DNA of 64,000 nt, from the NCBI RefSeq assembly GCF_016722925.1, contig NZ_JAEQNC010000008.1, forward strand, positions 186,001 through 250,000. Reading direction: 5' to 3'. This document shows positions 16,871-25,926 of the stretch, piece by piece. Source of the DNA: Phytoamicus setariae (GTDB lineage: Bacteria > Pseudomonadota > Alphaproteobacteria > Rhizobiales > Rhizobiaceae). The notes under the pieces are model-generated. The model was given only the letters and a program-made list of their open reading frames with translations, ran no database searches and was not told the origin of the DNA. The stretch's first letter is position 1, and every line of letters starts with the position of its first letter. The translations under genes were made by a program, and so were the position numbers.

Positions 16871-18202
16871 CTAAAGAGCAAAATCCGCGGCAGTAAGGTC
16901 AACGCGCCCGCTCAGGTCGATCTGAAAATCGGACACCTTGTCGCCGTCAATATCGCCGGAGATCAAGGTATGCGAGCCGTTTCCGGTCCCCTGCTGATCC
17001 CAGGTCAGTTGACCCTTAACGCCGGTGAACCCGTGCCCTTCAGCAGCGACGAACGAAAAGTTGCCCTCGCCGGAGACGCCGCCATTGGCATCTATGCTTG
17101 ACAGATCTATCTTGTCACTGAGATGGATGAAGTCTGTGATAAGATCTCGGGTCGAGGCGGTCTTGCCCATTTCGGAGACTGAGTCGAACTCGAAATAATC
17201 CTTTCCGCCGCCGCCGCTGAGAATGTCAGGGCCTTTGCCGCCGATGAGATTATCGATGCCGGCCCCGCCCACCAGCTCGTCGTTACCATCGCCCCCCGAT
17301 AGCGTGTCGTTGCCTCCTGCTCCGCGCAGGACGTCATTACCGGCATCACCGAGCACAACGTCGTCACCGGTGCTGCCAACGAAATGATCGTCGCCGACAT
17401 CGAAAGAGAATATTTCGACTGAGGAATATTCGTCGCCCTTGGCCTCGCCAAGGTTTTTGGTCGGATCGATGAGATTGACCGTGCTCTCTGTGGTGAGCCT
17501 GACCGTGTCGGTACCGGCACCACCAATGATGACGTCTGCGCCGGCTCCGCCGTTCAGCACGTCATTTCCATCCTTGCCGAGCAGCGTGTCCTCGCCGTCG
17601 CCACCATCGAGATTGTCGTCGCCGGTGCCGCCATTGAGGAAATCGTCGCCATTGGCGCCGGTCAAGGCGTCAGCACCGTCGCCGCCGAGAATGAAGTCAT
17701 CCCCGTTTCCGCCCCAGGCGAAATCATCTCCGCCATAGGCATGAATGACATCGTCACCGTCAAAACTGAGGAGCTGGTCAGCAATTGCAGTGCCCTGGAT
17801 ATCGTCACTTTCCGACAGCAGCGCGGCGGCGATGGTGGCTGCACTGAAGGCGGAGGCGGGGACGTTAACGTTGAATAGCGAATTGAACATGGATCCGCTT
17901 GTCGGCAGCGTGGAAATTTCGATCGAATAGACCTGGGTTGCGGTGGAGGAGCCTTCACCGAAAATGACTTTGTCAAACAGACCTTCCAATTGCCCCGGAA
18001 AAGCCTGCGACTGCGTGACATTTTCTCCGCTGAGTTGAGTAAACAGAACAGCGCTGCCGTTGCGCAACTGCACCACCGCCGGGTTAAAGGGATCGTTCTG
18101 GCCAGCGCTCAGAATGGACGTTCCCTGCGCTTTTGCGAGATCGAGCGCTTCCAGGATACTCCTCGAAACGCCGCCGACAATGTAGTGCTGAACGATTGCC
18201 AT
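16871..18202 (-). CDS. RTX (hemolysin-type Ca-binding repeat) protein, probably secreted
   Basis: 443 residues from an ATG with AGGAGAAGGC directly upstream. The first 150 residues (AIVQHYIVGGVSRSILEALD onward) match no domain I know. Residues about 160-350 carry many nonapeptides of the GGxGxDxLx type (GGNGDDFIL, GGDGADALT, GGTGDDNLD, GGAGADVII, GGDGNDELV), which form a Ca-binding beta-roll. The C-terminus (about 365-443) follows the common RTX/peptidase M10 serralysin C-terminal pattern, including DLITDFIHLSDKIDLSSIDA. These proteins have no signal peptide and leave by a type I exporter using the C-terminal end. No exporter genes lie nearby. Confidence 0.85.
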   Translation of the reverse strand: MAIVQHYIVGGVSRSILEALDLAKAQGTSILSAGQNDPFNPAVVQLRNGSAVLFTQLSGENVTQSQAFPGQLEGLFDKVIFGEGSSTATQVYSIEISTLPTSGSMFNSLFNVNVPASAFSAATIAAALLSESDDIQGTAIADQLLSFDGDDVIHAYGGDDFAWGGNGDDFILGGDGADALTGANGDDFLNGGTGDDNLDGGDGEDTLLGKDGNDVLNGGAGADVIIGGAGTDTVRLTTESTVNLIDPTKNLGEAKGDEYSSVEIFSFDVGDDHFVGSTGDDVVLGDAGNDVLRGAGGNDTLSGGDGNDELVGGAGIDNLIGGKGPDILSGGGGKDYFEFDSVSEMGKTASTRDLITDFIHLSDKIDLSSIDANGGVSGEGNFSFVAAEGHGFTGVKGQLTWDQQGTGNGSHTLISGDIDGDKVSDFQIDLSGRVDLTAADFAL

Positions 18203-18456
18203 GCCTTCTCCTGTCGCTGCGGAATATCGCCGAACAGGCCGAACATAGCCCTCGGCCATCAAGGCCATATTTAGTTTTTGCACTCTCTGATTTGCCAGTC
18301 AACGCACACTAATTGACGACCCGAACCGTAGCAACTCGAAGAAAATCTCCGGGCTTGATGAGGGTGTCTAATCGCACATGGGGTGCCAAGTATTCTGATG
18401 TCTGGTGACGAAACTTCTGTCTTATCTTTTGGTCATTCAGGCGTATATTTGAACGC

Positions 18457-19875
18457 ATGAATAATGATCGGGTGACCGTGCGGCCCCGGAGGTTTTGCCA
18501 ACAGGCAATACGAACCTTCGTTCTGGCACTCATCTGGGGTTCGGCATTCCTGATTTCCGTCGCTTCGACAGCGGGCACGGAACGCGTTGCTTTTATGCTG
18601 CAGCTGAATGGCGCCGTCAGCCCCGCATCCGCCGATTATGTGATCCGCGGCATAAAGCTTGCCGGCGAGCGTCACGTGGCATTGGTCGTTCTGCAGATGG
18701 ACACGCCCGGCGGCCTCGACACGTCGATGCGGGAAATCATTCGCGCGATCCTTGCTTCATCCGTGCCTGTCGCAAGTTTCGTGGCCCCGAGCGGTGCGCG
18801 CGCGGCCAGCGCCGGTACCTACATTCTCTATGCCAGCCACATCGCCGCCATGGCACCGGGCACCAATCTGGGCGCCGCGACGCCCATTGCTCTCGGAGGC
18901 GGCGGAGAAGACGACGGCCGGGATGGTGAGAGCAAGAAACCACAGTCGCGCAGTGCTGCAGAGACCAAGGCAGTGAACGACGCGGCCGCCTATCTTCGGG
19001 GTCTGGCCGAGTTGCGCAATCGGAATGCCGACTGGGCAGAGAAGGCGGTACGTGAAGCAGCCAGCCTTTCATCCACCGCAGCAGAACGGGAGAAGATCAT
19101 TGATTTCGTCGCGGCCACCGTCGATGAGCTGATGGCGAAAGCCAACGGTCGCACGGTGCGGGTGGGTGAAGGGGATATCCGGCTCGATACGACCGGTCTC
19201 ATGGTCCAAAACATCGAGCCTGACTGGAGAACCCGTCTCCTATCGGTCATCGCCGACCCGAACGTGGCGCTCATCCTGATGGTTATCGGCATCTATGGTC
19301 TGATATTCGAGTTTCTCACGCCCGGGGCCGTGATACCGGGGACTGTCGGCGGCATATGTCTCCTGCTCGGTCTTTATGCCCTGGCCATGTTGCCCGTCAG
19401 CTACGCCGGCGTCGGCCTCATCGTCCTTGCGGTTGGCTTGCTTGTCGCGGAAGCGCATGCGCCGAGTTTCGGCGTCCTTGGCCTTGGCGGTGCGGTCGCG
19501 CTTGTCCTGGGAGCAACCATTCTCTTCGATACGGATGTGCCTGAATTGGAAGTGAGCCGGCAAGTCCTGGTTGGCATCGCCATCTCCGCTCTCGCCTTCA
19601 GCCTCATTGTCGTTCGGCTCGCATTCGTAGCGCGCCGGCACGCTGTTGTGACGGGTGCGGAGCAGATGATCGGCATTTCGGGTACAGTTTCCAGTTGGAC
19701 GGACACCAGCGGTTATATCGTCGCCCATGGAGAGCGCTGGAGCGCCGTCTCCGCCGAACGGCTCTCGGCCGGTGACGATGTGAGAGTGATTGCCAGAGAT
19801 GGGCTAACGCTTGAGGTCGCCCGCAATTCCCGCAAGGATCGGCAACCTCTGGAAGGCAGGGAGGAGCGCGCATGA
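18457..19875 (+). CDS. NfeD1b-type membrane serine protease
   Basis: 472 residues. A signal/anchor segment at about 20-40 is followed by a ClpP-fold protease domain (VALVVLQMDTPGGLDTSMRE). The nucleophile Ser is in ARAASAGTYI (S118), and a candidate catalytic Lys in ETKAVNDAAAYL (K171) aligns with the Ser-Lys dyad of archaeal NfeD/1510-N. Four or five membrane helices follow (about 265-400), then an OB-fold NfeD domain (about 415-460, ISGTVSSWTDTSGYIVAHGE). Next to it, and overlapping by ATGA, is a slipin; NfeD1b-slipin pairs are widespread, and in archaea the protease cleaves its slipin partner. Confidence 0.92.
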   Translation: MNNDRVTVRPRRFCQQAIRTFVLALIWGSAFLISVASTAGTERVAFMLQLNGAVSPASADYVIRGIKLAGERHVALVVLQMDTPGGLDTSMREIIRAILASSVPVASFVAPSGARAASAGTYILYASHIAAMAPGTNLGAATPIALGGGGEDDGRDGESKKPQSRSAAETKAVNDAAAYLRGLAELRNRNADWAEKAVREAASLSSTAAEREKIIDFVAATVDELMAKANGRTVRVGEGDIRLDTTGLMVQNIEPDWRTRLLSVIADPNVALILMVIGIYGLIFEFLTPGAVIPGTVGGICLLLGLYALAMLPVSYAGVGLIVLAVGLLVAEAHAPSFGVLGLGGAVALVLGATILFDTDVPELEVSRQVLVGIAISALAFSLIVVRLAFVARRHAVVTGAEQMIGISGTVSSWTDTSGYIVAHGERWSAVSAERLSAGDDVRVIARDGLTLEVARNSRKDRQPLEGREERA

Positions 19876-20645
19876 CCATGCTCGGAGGTTTCATCTTCTA
19901 TATTGTCGCGCTCATCCTACTGCTGGTCATTCTGGCGAACGCGATCAAGATTCTGCGCGAATATCAGCGGGCAGTCGTTTTTACTCTGGGCCGGTTTACC
20001 GGCGTGAAGGGTCCCGGATTGATCCTGCTTGTTCCCTACGTGCAGCAAATGGTGCGGGTCGACCTGCGGACGCGTGTGCTCGATGTCCCCAGCCAGGACG
20101 TCATCTCGCACGACAACGTCTCGGTTCGCGTCAGCGCAGTGATTTACTTCAGGGTCATCGATCCGGAGAAGTCGACGATCCAGGTCGAGGATTTCATGGC
20201 AGCCACGAGCCAGCTCGCTCAAACGACGTTGCGCTCGGTGCTTGGCAAGCACGATCTCGATGAGATGCTCGCGGAACGCGACAGGCTGAACGAGGATATT
20301 CAGAGAATGCTCGACGCTCAAACGGATGCGTGGGGCATCAAAGTTGCCAACGTTGAGATCAAACATGTCGACATCAACGAATCGATGATCCGTGCGATTG
20401 CCCGGCAGGCGGAAGCTGAACGCGAGCGGCGCGCGAAAGTCATCAATGCCGAGGGTGAGCAGCAGGCCGCGGCGAAGTTGGTGGAAGCCGCCGAAATGCT
20501 GGCCAAGCAGCCTTTGTCCATGCAACTTCGCTACTTGAGCACGCTGAACGTCATTGCCGGAGAAAACAGCTCAACGATCATATTCCCATTCCCGATGGAA
20601 CTCGTTCATCTCCTGGCCGGCAGGACGGACCCACCAGGAAAATGA
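19872..20645 (+). CDS. Slipin (SPFH/stomatin family)
   Basis: 257 residues. One N-terminal membrane helix (FIFYIVALILLLVILANAIK), then the SPFH domain with the stomatin signature region (REYQRAVVFTLGRFTGVKGP, DLRTRVLDVPSQDVISHDNV), then a coiled-coil tail (ARQAEAERERRAKVINAEGE) and the hydrophobic C-terminal motif SSTIIFPFPMEL. It should form large membrane-bound oligomers that organise membrane patches. Translation is coupled to nfeD by the 4-base overlap. It ends 14 bases before the convergent amidohydrolase gene. Confidence 0.93.
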   Translation: MTMLGGFIFYIVALILLLVILANAIKILREYQRAVVFTLGRFTGVKGPGLILLVPYVQQMVRVDLRTRVLDVPSQDVISHDNVSVRVSAVIYFRVIDPEKSTIQVEDFMAATSQLAQTTLRSVLGKHDLDEMLAERDRLNEDIQRMLDAQTDAWGIKVANVEIKHVDINESMIRAIARQAEAERERRAKVINAEGEQQAAAKLVEAAEMLAKQPLSMQLRYLSTLNVIAGENSSTIIFPFPMELVHLLAGRTDPPGK

Positions 20646-20659
20646 CGAACGGAGGCGAT

Positions 20660-22156
20660 TTAGGGGAGCGTCGGCTTGTTCCCGGCGAACATTGGATAGG
20701 TAGGAGGGAATATATCCTCGACCCTCGGATGACCCCATGTGCGGTCAGGATACTTCGCCACCAACCCGTCGAATTGTGCCTGAGCGCGTCGGCGGGCTTC
20801 GTTGAGGTCAATACCCGCAACCGCGCCGTCGCACATCGAAAGGCGTCCGTCGACGAAGACGGCGCGCGTCACGCGACCGGTTGCGCCGAAGATAAGCGAT
20901 TGCACGGGATCCACGGTCGGGGCGAAGCGCGGGTCGCTCAGGTCGAAGATCGCGATGTCGGCTTTGGCGCCCGGCTGCAGCCGGCCGAGATCGGGACGAC
21001 CGAGAGCGTCCGCGCCGCCCGTCGTGGCCGCGTCAAAGACCTCCGAGGTCGCCAGTCCTGCCGCTCCGCCTTCCGCGATCCGCCCGGTCATCAGGGCAAC
21101 GGCCATGTTCAGTACCATGTCGGGTGGCGCGGTGTCGGTGCCCATGCCGATGCGGATACCGAGATCACGGCAGCGGCGGAAGGATCGCAACATCCCCCCA
21201 TCGCGCGCATAGACCAGCGGGCAATGGGCAATGGTAACACCATGCGCTGCATAGAGATTGAGGTCCTCGGGCTCCGCCTCCACCGCATGGGGGGCGATGA
21301 GCCGCTCATTCAGAAGACTATGTCGGGCAAGCCATTGCGGGCCGGTGGTACCGTGCAGTTGCTGGACCGTCTGCCGTTCCATCTTGCCTTGCGCCATATG
21401 CAGCCGGACCGGCAGGCCCATTTCCGACGAGGCGGCCATGGTTCGCTGTAGAAGCGGCAGCGTGCAGGTCTCCACGCGGTCAGGCGCCAGCATCGCTTGC
21501 ACCAGGCCCTCGTGCTGTCCCGCCACCCGCTCGGCAAAGGCAATGGCGTCATCGAGCCCGTGCAGGCCGCGCGCCTCGTCGAAGACCGGCTTCAGCACGC
21601 CGGGCGCCTCGCAAACCATGCCGCCGGATCGATAGGCGGGACCTAACCAGACGCGCAGGCCGAGTTCGCCGGCGGCTTCGGCGGCGGCTTCGAATTCGGC
21701 TGATGTCTCGCCCCACTCACGATAGAACAGCGAGGCAATCGGCAGGGCGGTTGTGATGCCGCTCAGCAGCAACTGGCTGAAGGCAAAGCGCTTCTGGAAG
21801 GCCAGTTCCTCGGGTGAATACATTTCGTAGGGTCCGCGTTCGACATAGCTGCGCGGCCAGACGCGGCCGGTGGCCCAGCCGGGATCGTAGTCGACGGTCA
21901 ACAGCGTTGTATCGAGGTCGGAAAGCGCGTCGAGATCGATGAACCCGGGCGAGACCAGCATGTCGCCAAGCTCGATACGTCGGGCGACCTCACCGGGAAA
22001 GCGAGCCCCGACATAGAGGACCTGGGCACCCTCAATGACGATTTCGCCGTCCCGCAGCAAGCAGTGACGCCCATTGGCGTGCGCGACGATCCAGCGGGCA
22101 GCGAGCGCGGTGCGGCCAGACGGACGGGCGCCGAGGGTGAGGGCGGACAGGTTCAT
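20660..22156 (-). CDS. Amidohydrolase-superfamily protein lacking the N-terminal HxH
   Basis: 498 residues from the ATG at 22156. The fold is recognisable as the ATZ/TRZ or cytosine-deaminase-like amidohydrolase class. After strand 1, where active members have HxH, this protein has LVSPGFIDLDALSDLD. Later metal-site elements remain: HMAQGKMERQTVQQLHG, TIAHCPLVYARDGGMLRSFR and the Asp in GMGTDTAPPDMVLNMAVALM. The C-terminal beta-sandwich motif (LGRLQPGAKADIAIFDL) is intact. Either metal binding differs or this is a subfamily with another chemistry. It is the last gene of the minus-strand catabolic operon. Confidence 0.82.
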   Translation of the reverse strand: MNLSALTLGARPSGRTALAARWIVAHANGRHCLLRDGEIVIEGAQVLYVGARFPGEVARRIELGDMLVSPGFIDLDALSDLDTTLLTVDYDPGWATGRVWPRSYVERGPYEMYSPEELAFQKRFAFSQLLLSGITTALPIASLFYREWGETSAEFEAAAEAAGELGLRVWLGPAYRSGGMVCEAPGVLKPVFDEARGLHGLDDAIAFAERVAGQHEGLVQAMLAPDRVETCTLPLLQRTMAASSEMGLPVRLHMAQGKMERQTVQQLHGTTGPQWLARHSLLNERLIAPHAVEAEPEDLNLYAAHGVTIAHCPLVYARDGGMLRSFRRCRDLGIRIGMGTDTAPPDMVLNMAVALMTGRIAEGGAAGLATSEVFDAATTGGADALGRPDLGRLQPGAKADIAIFDLSDPRFAPTVDPVQSLIFGATGRVTRAVFVDGRLSMCDGAVAGIDLNEARRRAQAQFDGLVAKYPDRTWGHPRVEDIFPPTYPMFAGNKPTLP

Positions 22157-22226
22157 AAGTATCAATACTCCACGATTGTAGCGTCTTCGGCTATCGCGTT
22201 TGGCGCGCAATGGTAACGACGCGGTA

Positions 22227-22964
22227 TTAACGGGCCGGACCCGCCGCTCCCACCTGATCGCCGGTCTTGTCGCGGGGAAAGGCATAGGCTCCAACCTTCG
22301 AAGTGCGAAAGCCTCCACCCGCCAACGCCTCGGCCAGCTTCACCGCCGCTGTCACGCCGTCGATTACCGGTACTCCAGTCTCGCGCGACAGCCAGTCACA
22401 CAGTTCCGCCATACCCGCGCAACCAAGCACGATGGCATCCACTCCGTCCTCGCGAAGCGCGGCGCGAGCTTCTGCCAAAAGCCGTGTTCGCGCCGTTGCC
22501 GGGTTGGCTTCCAGCGCCAGGACCGGCAGGTCGACGGCGCGCACCCGACGGCAGCGCGCCGCGGCACCATAATGCGCAATCAGGTCTTCGATCACGGGTA
22601 CCGAGCGCGGCAACGTTGTGATGACCGAAAACCGCGCCGCCACCGTCACTGCCACCTGAACCGCCGCCTGGCAGATGCCGATGACGGGGCCAGAAGCCAC
22701 CTCGCGCGCGGCGGCAAGCCCTGGATCGTCGAAGCAGGCGATCACATGCGCCGATGCCCCTCGCGCCTCGGCGGAACGAATGGCTGCGAGCATCGCGGGC
22801 ACGGCCATGGCCTCATCTGAGTAGCCCTCGATGGAGGCGGGGCCGCCGATGGATGTCACCGCCTCGATCACGGTGCCCTCGGCCCGAGCCGCTTCGGCCG
22901 CGTGGGCGATCTGGGCGGTCATCGAGGCGGTGGAATTGGGGTTGATCACATGGATACGGATCAC
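22227..22964 (-). CDS. Asp/Glu/hydantoin racemase-family protein
   Basis: 245 residues. The start VINPNSTASMT is typical of hydantoin racemase and related enzymes. The two catalytic Cys are present: C77 in IACFDDPGLAAARE and C182 in IVLGCAGMAELCDWL. Active members use the Cys pair to move a proton at a carbon next to a carbonyl (hydantoins, Asp, Glu; maleate isomerase is a relative). Its stop is 70 bases before the amidohydrolase start and its start overlaps the flavin-reductase stop (ATGA). Substrate unproven. Confidence 0.88.
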   Translation of the reverse strand: MIRIHVINPNSTASMTAQIAHAAEAARAEGTVIEAVTSIGGPASIEGYSDEAMAVPAMLAAIRSAEARGASAHVIACFDDPGLAAAREVASGPVIGICQAAVQVAVTVAARFSVITTLPRSVPVIEDLIAHYGAAARCRRVRAVDLPVLALEANPATARTRLLAEARAALREDGVDAIVLGCAGMAELCDWLSRETGVPVIDGVTAAVKLAEALAGGGFRTSKVGAYAFPRDKTGDQVGAAGPAR

Positions 22965-23617
22965 TTTGCAGCCCTTTCTGATCTGGGCGTCACCTGTGCA
23001 ACCTCGTAAGGCCAGAGTGAATCAGGCTTCTTCATTTCGAATTGACGGTCGGAGGTGATGTAATTGTCGGCATGCAGGCGTGCGATCGGCTGATAGGTTT
23101 CAGGGTTTACATATCTTCCTGCAGCATCAAGGCACCGGTCATGGACATGCATGTGGACGACCTCGCCGATAATCAGCGCACGCTTGTCATAATCGATGAT
23201 CCGTTCGACCCGACATTCGAAGCTGCATGGGCTTTCGGCAATGCGGGCGACGTCGATCTGCTTGCAGGGGAGGGGCGTCAGCCCAGCGAAAGCCAGTTCG
23301 TCCACATCCGCGGTGAAGTTTACCGCGCAGACGATCATTGCCTCGGCGATGGACATGTCGACCATGTTGACGACGAATTCGCCGGTGCGGCGAATGTTGC
23401 CAACGGTATCCTTCTCGTCGCCGTTGCCGCGATACTGGATGCCAAGGACGACCAGTGGCGGCTCGTGCGAGAAGACGTTGAAGAAGCTCATCGGGGCAGC
23501 GTTGTTATGTCCTGCAAGCGAACGGGTTCCGACCAGGGCGATCGGCCGTGGGCCTATGAAATTCGTCAGCATCCGGTAGCGGTCAGGGCCGGGAAGTGTG
23601 GTGAAGTCGACGTTCAT
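22961..23617 (-). CDS. Flavin reductase-like (FMN-binding split-barrel) protein
   Basis: 218 residues from the ATG at 23617; the frame is open upstream, but that part lies inside the neighbouring gene. The split-barrel flavin-binding pattern is visible: RYRMLTNFIGPRPIALVGTR, then NNAAPMSFFNVFSHEPPLVV and KDTVGNIRRTGEFVVNMVD. Family members supply reduced FMN to monooxygenases or bind FMN for other reactions; no monooxygenase gene is in the cluster. It lies between two metabolic enzymes with almost no gaps. Confidence 0.85.
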   Translation of the reverse strand: MNVDFTTLPGPDRYRMLTNFIGPRPIALVGTRSLAGHNNAAPMSFFNVFSHEPPLVVLGIQYRGNGDEKDTVGNIRRTGEFVVNMVDMSIAEAMIVCAVNFTADVDELAFAGLTPLPCKQIDVARIAESPCSFECRVERIIDYDKRALIIGEVVHMHVHDRCLDAAGRYVNPETYQPIARLHADNYITSDRQFEMKKPDSLWPYEVAQVTPRSERAAK

Positions 23618-23619
23618 GG

Positions 23620-24804
23620 TCAGACCGTCCTCGACGGATTGCTCGCCTCGCCTGCAACCACCGCACCCCGGCGCACGACACACCGGCCCACGGGACGTCG
23701 GCAAAGCGCGTCACCTGCATTCTGCGCCGCGATCATCACGAAATCGGCGCGGGCGCCGGCGCGAAGGCCGTAGTCGGCAAGACCGATGGCGCGGGCTGCA
23801 GCTTCGGTCGCGCAGCCGATGGCGCGGCGGAAATCCTCGTCGGTGTTCCAGTCGAAGCGGTAGGCGGTGAGGAAAGCGCGCTCCAGCATGTCGCCATTGC
23901 CGAAGGGCGACCAGGAATCGCGGATGCCGTCGGACCCACAGCAGACCGTCACCCCGATCTCGGTCAGCCGCTCCACGGGCGGGACCGCAACGTCGGCGGG
24001 GGCAGACGTCATCAGTGAAATCCGGAGATCGGCCAAACGCTGCCCGATCTGGTCCAATCGCGCCTCGGGGATCATACCGAGGCAATAGGCATGCGAGATC
24101 ATCACTTTGCCGGCAAGGCCAGATGCCTTGGTATGGTCGGCGATGCGCTCGATCTGCCATGCGCCGAGAGCGCCCTTGTCATGCAGGTGGATATCAACGC
24201 CCGCGCCTTTTTCGACGGCAAGATCGAAGATGAAGCGAAGCTGCCCCTCGGGGTCGCCATCGATCCCGGCCGGATCGAGGCCGCCGACGGTTTCCACGCC
24301 CATGTCGATAGCCTGCCGCATCAGGTCCGCGGTGCCGGGGCGGCACAATAGGCCTTGCTGCGGAAAGGCAACGAATTGCAGGTCGACCCTGTCGCGCCAC
24401 GTCTCGCGCAGCCGCAGCATGGCCTCGACATGTGAAAGGCCCATGTCGGGCGCCACATCGATATGCGAACGAACGGTTGTAGTGCCATGCCGCAACATCT
24501 CCGAAAGTAGGCGAGAAGCGCGCTCCTCGGGCGGAGTAGTATTCGAGGACAGAATACGGCGTTCGTTGTCGATGTAATCGCGCAGGCGTCCCGCACGACG
24601 GCCGGACTGCCAGCTTTCGCCCCAAAGCGTCTTGTCCAGGTGGACATGCGGTTCGACAAAAGCCGGCAGGACCAGCCGCCCGTCACCGTCGACAGCGTCA
24701 GGGGCCGTGATGCCGGGGCCAATGGCTTCGATCCGGCCGCCGGTGCAGCGTATGCCGATGGTCTCGCCGTCGATATTCCGCAGGTTGGTGTAGGTGGTGG
24801 TCAT
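23620..24804 (-). CDS. Amidohydrolase, cytosine deaminase (CodA)-like
   Basis: 394 residues. The metal ligands of the deaminase/amidohydrolase fold are all visible: HVHLDK (H53, H55), VDIHLHDKG, ISHAYCLGM and the Asp of CGSDGIRDSWSPFGNGDML. That last motif (SDxxRDxWxPxGxGDM) is characteristic of the CodA group acting on cyclic amidines or imides such as cytosine, isoguanine or creatinine. The stop lies 2 bases from the next start. It is probably the main ring-opening or deaminating enzyme of the operon; substrate unknown. Confidence 0.9.
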   Translation of the reverse strand: MTTTYTNLRNIDGETIGIRCTGGRIEAIGPGITAPDAVDGDGRLVLPAFVEPHVHLDKTLWGESWQSGRRAGRLRDYIDNERRILSSNTTPPEERASRLLSEMLRHGTTTVRSHIDVAPDMGLSHVEAMLRLRETWRDRVDLQFVAFPQQGLLCRPGTADLMRQAIDMGVETVGGLDPAGIDGDPEGQLRFIFDLAVEKGAGVDIHLHDKGALGAWQIERIADHTKASGLAGKVMISHAYCLGMIPEARLDQIGQRLADLRISLMTSAPADVAVPPVERLTEIGVTVCCGSDGIRDSWSPFGNGDMLERAFLTAYRFDWNTDEDFRRAIGCATEAAARAIGLADYGLRAGARADFVMIAAQNAGDALCRRPVGRCVVRRGAVVAGEASNPSRTV

Positions 24805-24823
24805 GCTTGCCCTCGATTATTCT

Positions 24824-24848
24824 GGCGCGGCGCCTTGCGGGCCGCGCC
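24824..24848 (-). other. Intercistronic hairpin after the binding-protein gene
   Basis: An 8-bp perfect GC-only inverted repeat (GGCGCGGC / GCCGCGCC) sits between the binding-protein stop and the amidohydrolase start. It probably stabilises the upstream transcript or partly stops transcription, lowering enzyme levels relative to the binding protein. There is no long U-run on the minus strand. Confidence 0.45.
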
Positions 24849-24858
24849 GTTTAACTTG

Positions 24859-25908
24859 TCAGCCTTTGAGGCGGGTCCAGATCTTGTCACGCAGATCGCG
24901 GGCCTTGGGGCCGCAGTCCTTCGTCGGGACCAGCCGGCTGGAATATTCGGCAGGCATGTTGATTGCTTCCATCTTCCGCCACTGTTCGCTCAGGAACTCG
25001 TCAGACTTGATCGCATTGGCATAGGCGATGGCGTTCGACACCGCAGCCGCATTTTCGGGCGCCATCATCCAGTTGATGAAGATCTTTGCATTCTCGGGAT
25101 GCGGGGCATTGGCGGGAACCGCGAAGTTGTCGCGGAACATCGGCGTGCCTTCCTTCGGGTAGATGAAGCGGATCGTGTCGCGCTGTGCCGTGGCGCGGGC
25201 CGTCGCGCCGTTCCATAGATGATGCATCGCCACTTCGCCGGCGGCCATGCGGTCGACCGTGGTGTCGGAGCTATAGAGTTTCAGCTTCGGCTTCTGCGCC
25301 TCCAGCAGCTTGAGAATGCGGGCGGCGTCCTCGTTGCTTTCGGTGCATTGCGGGATGCCGAGGTAGAGCGAGGCAGCCGTGATTTCGTCGCTCGCTGTAT
25401 CAAGCGCGGCGATCTTGCCTTCCAGTTCCGGGCGCGGCTCGAAGTATTCCTTCCACGTCGGCTCCAATACACCGCCCGGAACCTGAGCACTGTCATAGGC
25501 AAGGCCGGTCACGCCCCAGAGATAAGGCGCAGAATATTCATGCTTCGGATCAAAATCCGGGTTCTTGAACGCGTCCTTCATGTGGACGTAGTTCGACATC
25601 TTGCTGGTGTCGATCTTCAGCAGCAGCCCGTCCTTGATCAGGCCGGGGATCACATAGTCGCTGGGTACGATGACGTCGTATGACGCCCCGCCGGACTGGA
25701 GTTTCGCCAGCAGCGTTTCGTTGCTGTCGAAGCCGTCGAGGATTACCTTGATTCCGGTTTCCGCCTCGAACTTCGTCAAAAGTTGCACGGGGTAATAGTC
25801 GGTCCAGTTGTAGAAAAAGAGCGTCTTTTCCGTTTCCTGCGCCGCTGCGGGCAACGCAAGAAGGGCTAGTGCAGCAAGTGCAGCACCAAAGCGGAATTTC
25901 GAGGTCAT
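24859..25908 (-). CDS. ABC transporter substrate-binding protein, PotD/PotF-like
   Basis: 349 residues, signal peptide ending near AAAQETEK (about residue 23). The mature start FFYNWTDYYPVQLLTKFEAE resembles the polyamine-binding class (YNWxDYxxP). Further PotD-type landmarks are YDVIVPSDYVIPGLIKDGLL and PYLWGVTGLAYDSAQVPGG. Relatives bind spermidine, putrescine or other cationic and N-rich solutes. With the enzymes downstream, an N-heterocycle or modified amine is as likely as a polyamine. Confidence 0.9.
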   Translation of the reverse strand: MTSKFRFGAALAALALLALPAAAQETEKTLFFYNWTDYYPVQLLTKFEAETGIKVILDGFDSNETLLAKLQSGGASYDVIVPSDYVIPGLIKDGLLLKIDTSKMSNYVHMKDAFKNPDFDPKHEYSAPYLWGVTGLAYDSAQVPGGVLEPTWKEYFEPRPELEGKIAALDTASDEITAASLYLGIPQCTESNEDAARILKLLEAQKPKLKLYSSDTTVDRMAAGEVAMHHLWNGATARATAQRDTIRFIYPKEGTPMFRDNFAVPANAPHPENAKIFINWMMAPENAAAVSNAIAYANAIKSDEFLSEQWRKMEAINMPAEYSSRLVPTKDCGPKARDLRDKIWTRLKG

Positions 25909-25926
25909 GCCAGTACTCCTTTGGGG

